From DATKCF01 sp035513345 (GTDB lineage Bacteria > Gemmatimonadota > Gemmatimonadetes > Longimicrobiales > RSA9): a stretch of DNA of 64,000 nt. The number at the start of each line of letters is the position of its first letter. Position 1 is the stretch's first letter. Shown piece by piece: positions 8,060-17,880 of this stretch. The position numbers and the translations under genes were made by a program. Location of the stretch: NCBI GenBank assembly GCA_035513345.1, contig DATKCF010000039.1, positions 1 to 64,000 of the forward strand, read 5' to 3'. Under the pieces are notes generated by a model. That model made no database searches. It was not told the DNA's origin and was given only the letters and a program-made list of their open reading frames with translations.

Positions 8060-9583
8060 ATGGGCGGCGGCAATGGAGAGCTGAAGGGTCCGGATCTGAA
8101 GGCGGACGGATTGGACGCAACCGAGTTGGCGGAGGGCGGGATGCTGCTCGGACATGCCGAGGGCGAGGCCGTGCTGCTGGTGAGGATCGACGGTGCGATC
8201 CTGGCCGTCGATGCGGCCTGTACGCACTACGGCGGTCCGCTCGCCAAAGGTGTGATCGATGACGGCCGGGTCTACTGTCCGTGGCATCACGCGTGCTTCG
8301 ACCTGCGCACCGGTGAAGCGACGCAGCCACCGGCGCTCAAACCGCTGGACTGCTGGACGGTCGATGAATCCGACGGCCGGATCCGGGTGACGGGCAAGGT
8401 CGGGCCGAGGTTGCCATCGCGGAGCCCGGCACGCACGCCGGAATCGGTTGCGATCATCGGCGCAGGCGCCGCGGGCGACTCGGCCGCGGACACGTTGCGC
8501 AGGGAAGGCTATGAGGGCCCGATCACACTCTTCGATCAGGACGACGACTCGCCCTGCGACCGGCCGAATCTTTCGAAGGACTATCTGGCCGGCAACGCGC
8601 CACCGGAGTGGATTCCGTTGCGGGCGCCGGACTACTTCGAGACGAAGCGGATCGAGGTGGTCCGTGCGGAGGTCACGGGACTCGATGCCGGGACGCGGAC
8701 GATCCGCTGGGGCGACGGCCAGGAACGCAGTTTCGGGGCGATCATTCTCGCGACCGGCGCCGAGCCGGTCCGACTTCGCGTGCCGGCGGAGGACGGCGCA
8801 CGCGTGTTCTACCTGCGCACTCTTGCCGACAGCCGCGCGATCATCGCGGCGGCGAAGGACTCGAAGACGGTCGTAGTCGTTGGCGCCAGCTTCATCGGGC
8901 TGGAGGTCGCGGCATCACTGCGCGCGCGTGAGCTCGAGGTCCACGCAGTGGCCCCCGAAGATTTGCCGCTCGCGCGCATCATGGGCGATGACCTGGGCCG
9001 CTTCGTGCGCGACCTGCACGAGAAGAAAGGGGTCCGCTTCCACCTCGGCCGGACGGTGAAGTCCATCGCGAAGGACCACGTCGTTCTGGACGACGGCTCG
9101 AAAATCGACTCGGATTTCGTCGTGGTCGGCATCGGTGTGCGGCCGCGAGTATCGCTTGCCGAGGCCGCCGGGCTCGAGGTAGAGAAGGGAATCGTCGTCG
9201 ATGAGCAGCTCAGGACATCGGCACAGGGGATCTGGGCGGCAGGCGACACGGCGAGGTGGCCGGATCCGCGGCTCGGCATGAACGTTCGCGTCGAGCACTG
9301 GGTCGTCGCGCAACGGATGGGTCAGCACGCGGCGCGCAACGTTCTGGGCGCGGGTGAGCCGTTCCACGCCGCGCCATTCTTCTGGAGCCGGCATTACGAC
9401 GCCGCGATTGCCTATGTCGGACACGCGCCCGAGTGGGATGACGCGGACCTTGACGGCAAGCCGGAAGACCTCGATTGCGCGGTCACGTTCCGCCGGGCCG
9501 GTCGCCGTCTCGCAGTCGCCACCATATTCCGCAACGAGCTGAGCGTGCGCACGGAGATCGAGATGGAGCGGGAGGCGCGCTGA
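8060..9583 (+). CDS. Rieske-FAD/NAD(P)H oxidoreductase (AIF-like ferredoxin reductase fusion)
   Basis: A 507-residue fusion. An N-terminal Rieske [2Fe-2S] domain has Cys54-x-His56 (CTHYGG) and Cys73-x2-His76 (CPWH). A class-I pyridine nucleotide-disulfide reductase follows: FAD Rossmann VAIIGAGAAGDSAAD near residue 135, NAD(P)-binding VVVVGASFIGLEVAASL, and the late FAD motif GIWAAGDTARWPD. The C-terminal domain resembles the reductase domain of AIF-type proteins. The ATG at 8060 has GGAGGAG just upstream. Such fusions would shuttle electrons from NAD(P)H through FAD to the iron-sulfur centre and an unknown acceptor. No partner oxygenase lies next to it. It is flanked by the hsp20 terminator and the oppositely oriented phosphorylase gene. 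Confidence 0.9.
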   Translation: MGGGNGELKGPDLKADGLDATELAEGGMLLGHAEGEAVLLVRIDGAILAVDAACTHYGGPLAKGVIDDGRVYCPWHHACFDLRTGEATQPPALKPLDCWTVDESDGRIRVTGKVGPRLPSRSPARTPESVAIIGAGAAGDSAADTLRREGYEGPITLFDQDDDSPCDRPNLSKDYLAGNAPPEWIPLRAPDYFETKRIEVVRAEVTGLDAGTRTIRWGDGQERSFGAIILATGAEPVRLRVPAEDGARVFYLRTLADSRAIIAAAKDSKTVVVVGASFIGLEVAASLRARELEVHAVAPEDLPLARIMGDDLGRFVRDLHEKKGVRFHLGRTVKSIAKDHVVLDDGSKIDSDFVVVGIGVRPRVSLAEAAGLEVEKGIVVDEQLRTSAQGIWAAGDTARWPDPRLGMNVRVEHWVVAQRMGQHAARNVLGAGEPFHAAPFFWSRHYDAAIAYVGHAPEWDDADLDGKPEDLDCAVTFRRAGRRLAVATIFRNELSVRTEIEMEREAR

Positions 9584-9584
9584 T

Positions 9585-11693
9585 TCAGCGTGCTGCCGTC
9601 TGGCGCAGGCGGTAGATGTCTGTGGCGTACTCGCCGACCATGCGATCGGTATTGAAGAACGGACAGACCTGTGCGATGGCGGAGCGGACCCGATCCAGCC
9701 ACGCCATGGGGATGCCCGTCTCGTCCCGCTGGTAGAACAGCGGCACGATGTCCTGCTCGAGCATGCGATACAGCGTCTCGGCGTCGGCTTCGTCCTGGCG
9801 CGACGCATCCATGCCCTCGGAGTCGATTGCCCAGCCGATCGGGTACTGGAGCGAGTTGTGGTCCTCCCACGCCTCGGCCCACCAGCCGTCGGTGACGCTG
9901 ATGTTGAGGCCGCCATTGGCGGTCGACTTCATGCCGCTCGTGCCACTCGCTTCGAGGGGCCGGCGGGGCAGGTTCAACCACATGTCCGAGCCCTGCACGA
10001 GGAAGCGTGCGAGCTCGGCGTCGTAGTTCTCGACAAAGACGATCCGTCCGCGGATGGCGGCCAGCCGGCTCGCCGCGAAGACCTGCTGGATGAAATCCTT
10101 GCCGGGCTCGTCCTTCGGGTGCGCCTTGCCGGCGAAAATGAACTGGACGGGCCGCTCGCTGGAGCCAACGATCGCGGCGAGCCGGTCGATGTCGGACAGC
10201 AGCAGTACGGCGCGCTTGTAGGTCGCGAAGCGGCGGGCGAACGTTATGGTGAGCGCGTCAGGGTGGAGGCCGTTGCCGCCCAGGTCGGGGGTTCCACGTG
10301 CTTCGGCCTGCACGCGCAGGATTCCACGCACATGGTCGATCAGGCGGAACCGCTGCTCACGCCGGGCCTGCCACAGCCGGTGATCGGGAATGTCGAGCGC
10401 GCCGGACCAGTCGACTTCGCCATTGCGGCCTCTCCAGTCGGCCGCGACATGCTCTTCGTAGAGGCGAGTCATCGACGGGCCGACCCACGTCGGCAGATGC
10501 ACGCCGTTCGTCACGTGGCCAATGGGCACATCCTCGACGGAAAGTGCGCCGAACATGTCACGCCACATCGAGCGGCTGACGCGACCGTGAAGCGCGCTCA
10601 CACCGTTGCTCGAGCGCGCGCACCGCAACGCGATCGCCGTCATGCAGAACTGGCCGGCCCGATGCGGCTCGGTCGTCATGCCGAGGCCGTAGAAGCGGTC
10701 CCACGGGATGCCGCTGCGTTCGATGATTTCGCCGAAGTACCGGTGCATGAGGTCGGGCGGAAAATAGTCGTGTCCGGCCTCGACGGGCGTGTGTGTCGTG
10801 AAGACCAGTTGTTCACGCACGGTTTCGAGAGCGGCGTCTACCGAGCCGGTCGAAGGCATGGCGGCGATGAGCTGCTCGACCACGACGAACGCGGCATGAC
10901 CTTCGTTGAGATGGTACGTGTCGATTTCATGGCCCAGCGCGGCAAGCGCTCTGACTCCGCCGACGCCGAGAACCAGCTCCTGCTCGAGCCGGTGCTCGAG
11001 GTCGCCGCCGTACAGGCGGTCGGTGATGTGGCGATCGGCAGGCGAGTTCGATTCCACGTCCGTATCCAGCAGGTAGAGCGGCACGACGCCGACGTCGGCT
11101 CGCCATATCCGCGCGTGCACCGTCCGACCGGGAAACTCGATGGCGACGGTGATCGGCTCGCCGTCCGAACCGATCTCGCGCCGGAGCGGAAGCGCATCCG
11201 GCTCGAGGTGCCGGTAGGCCTCGTGCTGCCTGCCGTCAGCGTCCACCTGTTGCGTGAAGTAGCCGTCACGATACAACAGGCCGACACCGGCCAGAGGCAG
11301 CCCGAGGTCGCTTGCCGATTTCAGATGATCGCCGGCAAGGACGCCGAGACCGCCCGAGTAGACGCGAATGCACTCGACGATCGCGAACTCGGCCGAAAAA
11401 TACGCGATCCGACGGGCACTGCCCTCGCCACGCTTCGCCAGATAGGCATCCAGTTCGTCGGCACAGTTCCGCACAGCCTCGACGAAGCCCGGGTCCGCCG
11501 CAAGCCCGTCGAGCTGGGAACGGCTCTGCTCCATAAGCAGCCGCACCGGGTTGTTGTGGGACCGAATCCACGTCGGCAGGTCGATCCGACCGAACAGACT
11601 CCGCGTTTCGCCGGACCAGCTCCAGTGGAGGTTGTTCGCGATTCTGTCGAGCGCGGAAAGCTCGCCTGGCAGTTCGAGTCTGTTGTCCGACAT
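9585..11693 (-). CDS. glgP: Alpha-glucan (glycogen/maltodextrin) phosphorylase
   Basis: A 702-residue GT35 phosphorylase of the compact TIGR02094 type, which releases glucose-1-phosphate from alpha-1,4-glucans. The N-terminal LSALDRIANNLHWSW, then AYFSAEFAI, the glucan/phosphate site VYSGGLGVLAGDHLKSA, and HLNEGHAAFVVVEQL are all typical. The PLP-lysine motif is EASGTSGMKSTANGG, followed by DGWWAEAW. The ATG at 11693 fits where homologues begin; an in-frame ATG at 11714 would add seven residues and has a poorly spaced GGAGG. No other glycogen gene is nearby. It shares a roughly 250-bp intergenic region with the divergent glutamate-dehydrogenase-like gene. It ends two bases from the stop of the convergent reductase gene. 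Confidence 0.92.
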   Translation of the reverse strand: MSDNRLELPGELSALDRIANNLHWSWSGETRSLFGRIDLPTWIRSHNNPVRLLMEQSRSQLDGLAADPGFVEAVRNCADELDAYLAKRGEGSARRIAYFSAEFAIVECIRVYSGGLGVLAGDHLKSASDLGLPLAGVGLLYRDGYFTQQVDADGRQHEAYRHLEPDALPLRREIGSDGEPITVAIEFPGRTVHARIWRADVGVVPLYLLDTDVESNSPADRHITDRLYGGDLEHRLEQELVLGVGGVRALAALGHEIDTYHLNEGHAAFVVVEQLIAAMPSTGSVDAALETVREQLVFTTHTPVEAGHDYFPPDLMHRYFGEIIERSGIPWDRFYGLGMTTEPHRAGQFCMTAIALRCARSSNGVSALHGRVSRSMWRDMFGALSVEDVPIGHVTNGVHLPTWVGPSMTRLYEEHVAADWRGRNGEVDWSGALDIPDHRLWQARREQRFRLIDHVRGILRVQAEARGTPDLGGNGLHPDALTITFARRFATYKRAVLLLSDIDRLAAIVGSSERPVQFIFAGKAHPKDEPGKDFIQQVFAASRLAAIRGRIVFVENYDAELARFLVQGSDMWLNLPRRPLEASGTSGMKSTANGGLNISVTDGWWAEAWEDHNSLQYPIGWAIDSEGMDASRQDEADAETLYRMLEQDIVPLFYQRDETGIPMAWLDRVRSAIAQVCPFFNTDRMVGEYATDIYRLRQTAAR

Positions 11694-11949
11694 GATCCTC
11701 GCGGGAAACGTCATGGGCGTTCGGCCCGAACCTCCGGACCTGTCGGGCCGGGGGCGGCGCGCAGAACGTACACGATCCATGCCATGATGTCGATCGGTCG
11801 GTAGACGGTGCAAGGCAAGTCCGGCCATGCGTTCCGCGGCGACTTTCGAGAACAGCGTGGCCGGGATATTTGCCCCGCGCGAGGCCGGACGCCACAATGC
11901 GAAGCCGATGACACAACGGAGGCACACCCGCCACACTCCGAGAGGCCTC

Positions 11950-13362
11950 ATGGAATCCAGTGCGATCCCGTTCTTCGAACAGGTCAACCGCCACTTCGAC
12001 AGGGCCGCGACCCTGACCCGATTCAAGCCGGGCCTTCTCGAACAGATCAAGGCCTGCAACAACGTCGTCCACTTCGCGTTTCCGCTCCAGCGTGACGACG
12101 GTTCGATCGAGGTCGTACACGCCTGGCGAGCCGAACACAGCGCACACAAGCTGCCGGTCAAGGGCGGGATCCGGTACGCGCCGAACGTGAGCGAGGATGA
12201 AGTCACCGCGCTGGCCGCCATGATGACATACAAGTGCGCGCTGGTCGACGTGCCGTTCGGTGGAGCCAAGGGCGCCGTGCGCATCGACCCGACGCTCTAC
12301 AGCGACACTGAGCTCGAACGGCTGACGCGACGCTACACGTTCGAAATGGTCAACAAGAACTTCATTGGACCCGGCATCGATGTACCAGCCCCGGACTACG
12401 GTACGGGGCAGCGGGAAATGTCGTGGATCGTCGACACGTACATGGCTGTGGCCGGCAACCAGATCGACTCGGCGGGCTGCGTTACGGGCAAGCCGGTCTC
12501 CCTGGGTGGCATCCGAGGCAGGACCGAGGCGACCGGTCGGGGCGTCTTCTTCGGAATCCGTCAGGCGCTGGCGGATCCGGCCTTTGTTTCCGCGACCGGG
12601 CTCGAGGGCGGAGTCGAGGGCAGGTCCGTGATCATCCAGGGGCTCGGCAACGTCGGATACCACGCGGCGAAGTACCTGAGCGCCGCGGGTGCGAGACTGG
12701 TCGCCCTGGCCGAGAGGGAAGGAGCGATCCATGATCCGGCCGGCCTCGATCCGGAGGCCGTGATCGAGCACCGCGCTGCCACCGGGTCGATCCTCGGCTT
12801 TCCGGGCGCTTCCAATCTGCCCACCACGGAGGCGGCGCTGGAGCTTGATTGCGACATCCTGATTCCCGCCGCGCTCGAGAACCAGATCACCCATGAGAAC
12901 GCCGCCCGCATCCGCGCGCGAGTCGTGGCGGAAGCCGCCAACGGTCCGATTACGGCAAGTGCGAGCGAGACACTGCTCGAGCGGGGGACCCGCATCATCC
13001 CGGACATCTACCTGAACGCCGGCGGCGTGGTCGTCTCCTACTTCGAATGGGTCAAGAACCTCACCCACGTGCGATTCGGCAGGCTGGAGAAGCGGTTCGA
13101 GGAAGCGAGCAACGCCCGGATCATGCACGCGGTCGAGGAACTCGCAAACGTCAAGCTGGACGCCGCACGTTTCGCCGCGATCACGGCTGGCGCGGGAGAG
13201 GCGGAGCTGGTCGACTCGGGGCTCGAGGAAACAATGATCGCAGGATGGAGAGAGATGAGCGAAACGGCCCGACGACTCGGCACCGACCTTCGGACCGCCG
13301 CCTACCAGATTGCCATCGAAAAGGTCGCCGAAACCTACCTCGGGCGAGGTATATTCCCCTGA
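11950..13362 (+). CDS. Glu/Leu/Phe/Val dehydrogenase (glutamate dehydrogenase-like)
   Basis: A 470-residue NAD(P)-dependent amino-acid dehydrogenase interconverting a 2-oxoacid plus ammonia and an L-amino acid. The substrate-binding LPVKGGIRYAP and catalytic MTYKCALVDVPFGGAKG are intact. The dinucleotide fold is VIIQGLGNVGYHAAKYL, and DILIPAALENQIT, VAEAANGPIT and NAGGVVVSYFEW are family hallmarks. Length and motifs fit glutamate dehydrogenase of the GdhA/GudB type, but leucine or valine specificity cannot be excluded. The ATG at 11950 follows GAGAGG. It overlaps nothing, and its stop abuts the convergent membrane-protein gene. Confidence 0.9.
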   Translation: MESSAIPFFEQVNRHFDRAATLTRFKPGLLEQIKACNNVVHFAFPLQRDDGSIEVVHAWRAEHSAHKLPVKGGIRYAPNVSEDEVTALAAMMTYKCALVDVPFGGAKGAVRIDPTLYSDTELERLTRRYTFEMVNKNFIGPGIDVPAPDYGTGQREMSWIVDTYMAVAGNQIDSAGCVTGKPVSLGGIRGRTEATGRGVFFGIRQALADPAFVSATGLEGGVEGRSVIIQGLGNVGYHAAKYLSAAGARLVALAEREGAIHDPAGLDPEAVIEHRAATGSILGFPGASNLPTTEAALELDCDILIPAALENQITHENAARIRARVVAEAANGPITASASETLLERGTRIIPDIYLNAGGVVVSYFEWVKNLTHVRFGRLEKRFEEASNARIMHAVEELANVKLDAARFAAITAGAGEAELVDSGLEETMIAGWREMSETARRLGTDLRTAAYQIAIEKVAETYLGRGIFP

Positions 13363-14088
13363 TCATCCCGTGACGTCCGCCGGAGACGGCTGACCTCGCC
13401 GACGCATCCGGCCCGCCCGCTCTCCGGTCGATGCGGCGCCCGTACCCCGCTCGACCGGTACTGCACTGACTGGCTGGAGGCGGCCGGACCGACCGTCGTC
13501 GTGACCGCGCTTCGCCAGCCTGACCGCCACCCATGGCAGCACGAGTATGGGACTGAACAGGAGCGCTTCCGCCAGGTAGACCGCAAGCGCATGACCGCTG
13601 AACAGCGTGCGGAAGAAACCGGCGCTGTCAGGGCCGAACTCCAGATCGAAGAATCCGCGCATCGCGTCCGGCACCGGGATCGCCGCCATGAACAGGGCGT
13701 CCGTCATCGGCCACAGCAGGCGAAGCCCCGAATTGTTCACCGTGTCCGGCGAAAGAAGATCGAGGAACAGGTGAGCCGAGTACACGGGCAGCACGAAGCC
13801 GTACCACCTCAGAAACCGTTCGCCCGGCCCGCGCGAACCGGGTGTCGGGACCAGCGCAGCCAGCAGCATGGCGATCGGCATCGAAAGGACTGCCGCGCCG
13901 AGCAACGAATGCGTCGCACCGCGGTGAAAGAGGCCGGGTTCGCCCACCAGAACGCCAGGTACGAAGTCGAGATCGGGCACGAGCGTAATCGCGAAAGCGA
14001 GCACCGCGAAATGCCAGGCGCGCCAACCGGTCCGGACCGTCCGCCCGATCGCAATGCCGGCCAATCCATGTGCCAGCGGTGTAGGCAT
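13363..14088 (-). CDS. YdjM/DUF457-type membrane-bound metal-dependent hydrolase
   Basis: A 241-residue integral membrane protein of the LexA-regulated YdjM family (PF04307). It starts with the conserved MPTPLAHGLAGIAIG, then has PDLDFVPG, the metal-ligand-like HRGATHSLLGA, and a later His/Asp pair (YSAHLFLDLLSPD). Four or five hydrophobic segments are visible (for example HFAVLAFAITLVPDL and SMPIAMLLAALV). The start at 14088 has AAGGA four bases upstream; a longer open frame to 14307 is noncoding in character. The C-terminal 40 residues are Arg/Gly-rich. The biochemical role of the family is not established. Confidence 0.82.
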   Translation of the reverse strand: MPTPLAHGLAGIAIGRTVRTGWRAWHFAVLAFAITLVPDLDFVPGVLVGEPGLFHRGATHSLLGAAVLSMPIAMLLAALVPTPGSRGPGERFLRWYGFVLPVYSAHLFLDLLSPDTVNNSGLRLLWPMTDALFMAAIPVPDAMRGFFDLEFGPDSAGFFRTLFSGHALAVYLAEALLFSPILVLPWVAVRLAKRGHDDGRSGRLQPVSAVPVERGTGAASTGERAGRMRRRGQPSPADVTG

Positions 14089-14354
14089 ATTCCTTACAGA
14101 TAACGGGTCGAATAACAACAGGAGCGCCAGCCTGGCGGTAGATTCCATGGCTGACGGAAACACCATCCGGGCGGCACACGGATTGCAACTCGCGTACCAT
14201 TGCCCGGACCAGTTTGAAAGCAGGTTCGAGCCAGTCAGAACAAGAAAGAAAGCGCCTGATGCCGATTGATATCGGACGCGGGTCGGGCGACATTGAAGAA
14301 GCGTCACGCCGCCAATGCGGCCGGCGCCTGAACTACCAGAACGGGATCGATGTG

Positions 14355-14648
14355 ATGAATATACATACGTGCGCCCGCTGCGACGGCTGCGGGCATGTTA
14401 CCGGCGGCTACGGGTGGGAAGTTCCATGGACCCGCTGGGCCGGTAGTGCCACGGCGAGATCCGACGAGACGGGCATCCTGAAAGCTCACGCCTGCCCGGA
14501 TTGCGGCGGCACGGGAGCGCTTCTCGAGTTTCCGCGTCCGAAGGTTCTGCAGCTGCCGTGGGGCGGCCTTCGCCAGCCCCGTGCGGCGTACGCGGACCAT
14601 GTGGCGCTCGTTCTTCAGACCCAGTCGCTTCGCAACTCGGCGAACTGA
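14355..14648 (+). CDS. Small zinc-ribbon protein (DnaJ-type CxxCxGxG pair)
   Basis: A 97-residue protein with two Cys clusters, CARCDGCGHVTG near the N-terminus and CPDCGGTGALLEF about 37 residues later. These recall half of a DnaJ cysteine-rich domain and could bind one zinc. Between them is an aromatic motif (WEVPWTRWAG). I know of similar uncharacterised proteins with paired CxxC and 'EVPWT.WA' but cannot name a function. The start MNIHTCARC is chosen because the cysteine motif follows at once; a GTG one codon upstream is possible. It stands alone, facing away from the YdjM-like gene and towards the efflux operon. Confidence 0.6.
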   Translation: MNIHTCARCDGCGHVTGGYGWEVPWTRWAGSATARSDETGILKAHACPDCGGTGALLEFPRPKVLQLPWGGLRQPRAAYADHVALVLQTQSLRNSAN

Positions 14649-14703
14649 GCGGTCGTCGAATCATCGCGCAATCCGTATCCGGACCACGCAATGATTGCCG
14701 GGC

Positions 14704-17700
14704 TCAGACCGGTGCTGGCAAGGCTTCCGGTCCGGGCCTGTCGGCAAGCGCTTCCAGCCGTTTCCGCTCCGCCCTCCGCTCGAAGATCTTGTAGAGCGCG
14801 GGCGTCACGGTCAGGACGAGGATCGTCGAGCTGCCCAGTCCGCCAATGACGACATAGGCCAGAGCGTTCCAGATATTCGCGTCCGCGGTCGTGCTGAAGA
14901 GCACGAGCGGCAGAAGGCCGCAGATAGTGGTCAGTCCGGTCATGAGGATCGGGCGAACGCGCTCGATGGTGCCCCTGATGAGGCCCTCCTCGAGGGACAT
15001 GCCGTGCCGTCTTCGCAGCTGGTTCACATGGTCGACCAGCAGAATCGCGCTGTTGACCACGATGCCTGACATCATGATGACACCGACGTACCCTTCGCGG
15101 GTGAAGCTGGCGCCGGTGTAGAAGAAGATCAGGAACACGCCGATCAGGGCCATGGGCACTGTCAGCAGCACACAGAACGGCTGCTTGATCGACTCGAACA
15201 CGGCTGCCGTCACCATGAAGATGAGCACGATGGCGATGCCGATGACGCCCCAGATCTGCTTCGCTTCCTCGACGGACCAGCTCCAGAGCTGGCCGCGGTC
15301 CACCGAATAGCCGGGCGGCAGGGCCAGGGAGCCGAGCACGGTTTCAAGGGTGACGTCACCGAGCTTGGCCGGGCCACGGAATTCGTAGCTGACATTGCGC
15401 TGGTACTGCTGGTTCTCGCGTACGACCTGGTTGAGGACTTCGCGTTCGCGGATCGTGGCGACATCGCGCAGGCGAACGCCTGCACGAGAGGTGCTGGTCG
15501 GCATCAGCAGGTCCTCGAGGCGCAGCACGTCCATGGTCCGACTGTCCGCCAGAGTGACCGAGAGCGCCATCTCCTCACCGCCGACGCGGACGGTTTCGCT
15601 CGTCCCGCCAAGCGACTGGCCTTCCCTCACGGCGGCGGACACGTAGTTCACGACTTGCTGCGAGGTCAGATCATAGAGGCCGATGCGGGCGCGATCGATG
15701 TCGACAACGATTTCGGTGGCCTTGTCGCGCGTGAACCGGCCGGACGAGTTCGTGTCGACTTCACGAATACGTGAGAAGCGCTCAAGCCTGCGTCCGATGT
15801 CCTCGGCTATCAGGCGGACCTGCTCGTAGTTGTAACCGAGCACCTTCACTGTATAGTTGGGAGAACCGCCGCCGCCGCCGCCGTAGAACGAAGGACCGTA
15901 GCCGTAGACACGGACGTCGGTACCGCCGAACAGCAGGCTGTGCTGGACCATCTGCTCCTTGATGGCCGGCGGGATCCCCGTGTACTGAAGCGAGTCGGGG
16001 AAATAGACAGTAATGACGCCACGGCGGGCCTGAATATTCGACACGAACTGCTCGACCTCGGGCATGCGGCGTAGCCTTGCCTCGAAGAATCGCGCCAGCT
16101 CATCGGTGCGCTCGAGTTCTTCGCCGCGAGGCTGGTTGATGTTGATCGTGATGAAGTCCCGGGTCTGGCCGCCGAAGTTCCAGATGCGGTTCCTGCTGAC
16201 ATATGTATCGAACAGATACCACGAGCCGCCCAACATCGCGACCGCGACCAGCACGGTGACCCACGGCATGCGCAGCGAGAGCCCGATCAGGCTGGCGTAA
16301 CCACGGACTGGCAGCGACCCGCGCAGGGCCGGCGGGATGGCTGCCACGGTTGCGTTGGCGGGCGCGTTTTCCGGCGTTTCCTCGTACTCGGCCGGCTTGA
16401 TGGCGCCAAGCAGCCTCGCGGCGAGCGCCGGAATGAAGGTAAACGCGACGAACAGGCTGGCGGCGAGCGAAATGCCGACGACGAGCGCGAGCGGAACGTA
16501 GAATATTCGCAGTTCGCCCTGAAGATAGACGAATGGCACGAGAACGACGAGTGTGGTACCGGTCGCGGCGAGGATCGGGATGACGACATCGCCAGCACCG
16601 CGGCGCGCGGCATCGAGTGCCGAATCACCCTCCTTGCGTCTGCGATAGGTGTTCTCGAGCACAACGATCGCGTTGTCGACAACCAGGCCGAAACCCATCG
16701 CCAGGCCCATCAGCGTCAACAGGTTCAACGAGAATCCCGCGAAGTACATCACATTGACGGTGATGAGCACGGAGAACGCGACTGTGGCGAACACCACGAT
16801 CGCGGCCCTCGCCGAACGAAGGAACGCGAGCAGGACGAGCAACACGATGACCGCAGCGATGAGCGCCCGGTTGCGCAGGTCGGAGAGCTGGGTGCGGATG
16901 TCTTCGGACTGGTCGTCATCGAGGATCAGGCTGACACCGGTCGGATGCGAGGGTTCGAGACCGGCGATGGCGGCCTTCAGCGCGTCGGCAGTCGCGACGG
17001 CGTTGGACCGTGGCGCGCGGAAAACATACACGGAGACCGCCGGGAATCCATCGATCCTGTAGTAACTCCGTGGGTCCTCGAAGGTCGGCAGGACCCGCCC
17101 GACATCAGCGACCCTGACGATTCGCCCATTGTCGAACAGGACGGGCAGCGCCAGGACATCATCGGGCGTCTCGGCACGTTCACGGATCGCAATGGTTCGC
17201 AGCCGTCCGTTCTCGGTGTAGATCGCGCCGGCCTCCCTTACGATCTCGAGCTGAGTGATGCGGTTGGCGACGACCTGTGGCGAGATGCCGAGCGAACGAA
17301 TGCGTTCCTCGTCGAGACGAACCTCGAGGATCGGACGTCGCCCGCCCTGTGCGATGATCTGGCCGACGCCCTCGATCTGGCTCAGTTCCGGGATCAGCGT
17401 TTCATCCGCGTACTGCTTCAGGAACTCGAGCATGTACGGGCCCGTCATCGTGTACCGGAGCAGCGGCTGCTGCGATTCCTGGAACTCGTCGGGCACATAC
17501 TGCTGGATTGTGGTCCTGACAGTGGCGGGCAGATCGGTCTTCGCACGCGCCACGAACTCGGACATCTCGAGTCGGGCGAACTCCATGTCCGTGTCGATAG
17601 CGAACTCGATCGTGATACTGGCGCTGCCCTCCACGGATGTGGACGTGATCTTCTCGACGCCGCGGACCTGCTGAAGCGCGGATTCGAGCGGAGATGTGAC

Positions 17701-17880
17701 GAACGCTTCCATCACTTCGGGCGACGCGCCCCCGTACACGGCTGATACGTTGAGCCGCGGCAGCGACGAGTCCGGCAGCAGTTCGATCGGGATGTTCTTC
17801 CACGACGCGAAGCCGAGCACGGCGATGGTCATGTACGCCATCGTGATGGCGACGGGTCGGCCGATAGACAGTCGAATCAT
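14704..17880 (-). CDS. RND efflux permease (AcrB/HAE1 type), second of a tandem pair
   Basis: A 1058-residue inner-membrane proton-driven transporter with twelve predicted helices and two large periplasmic loops. It has the typical start (MIRLSIGRPVAITMAYMTIA), the TM4 signature GFGLVVDNAIVVLENTYRR and the second-half counterpart GVIMMSGIVVNSAILLVDHVN. The first of the two proton-relay acids of AcrB is kept (VDN) and the second is Asn, as is common outside Proteobacteria. A Gly/Tyr-rich insertion (YGPSFYGGGGGGSPNY) lies in the second periplasmic half. Its ATG overlaps the stop of the preceding permease (TGATG). It ends the adaptor-TolC-RND-RND operon. The substrate is unknown. Confidence 0.93.
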   Translation of the reverse strand: MIRLSIGRPVAITMAYMTIAVLGFASWKNIPIELLPDSSLPRLNVSAVYGGASPEVMEAFVTSPLESALQQVRGVEKITSTSVEGSASITIEFAIDTDMEFARLEMSEFVARAKTDLPATVRTTIQQYVPDEFQESQQPLLRYTMTGPYMLEFLKQYADETLIPELSQIEGVGQIIAQGGRRPILEVRLDEERIRSLGISPQVVANRITQLEIVREAGAIYTENGRLRTIAIRERAETPDDVLALPVLFDNGRIVRVADVGRVLPTFEDPRSYYRIDGFPAVSVYVFRAPRSNAVATADALKAAIAGLEPSHPTGVSLILDDDQSEDIRTQLSDLRNRALIAAVIVLLVLLAFLRSARAAIVVFATVAFSVLITVNVMYFAGFSLNLLTLMGLAMGFGLVVDNAIVVLENTYRRRKEGDSALDAARRGAGDVVIPILAATGTTLVVLVPFVYLQGELRIFYVPLALVVGISLAASLFVAFTFIPALAARLLGAIKPAEYEETPENAPANATVAAIPPALRGSLPVRGYASLIGLSLRMPWVTVLVAVAMLGGSWYLFDTYVSRNRIWNFGGQTRDFITININQPRGEELERTDELARFFEARLRRMPEVEQFVSNIQARRGVITVYFPDSLQYTGIPPAIKEQMVQHSLLFGGTDVRVYGYGPSFYGGGGGGSPNYTVKVLGYNYEQVRLIAEDIGRRLERFSRIREVDTNSSGRFTRDKATEIVVDIDRARIGLYDLTSQQVVNYVSAAVREGQSLGGTSETVRVGGEEMALSVTLADSRTMDVLRLEDLLMPTSTSRAGVRLRDVATIREREVLNQVVRENQQYQRNVSYEFRGPAKLGDVTLETVLGSLALPPGYSVDRGQLWSWSVEEAKQIWGVIGIAIVLIFMVTAAVFESIKQPFCVLLTVPMALIGVFLIFFYTGASFTREGYVGVIMMSGIVVNSAILLVDHVNQLRRRHGMSLEEGLIRGTIERVRPILMTGLTTICGLLPLVLFSTTADANIWNALAYVVIGGLGSSTILVLTVTPALYKIFERRAERKRLEALADRPGPEALPAPV

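Noticed and set aside
9858..11804. 648-residue plus-strand open frame opposite the phosphorylase
   Set aside because: It is the antisense of glgP, without domains or a plausible ribosome site.
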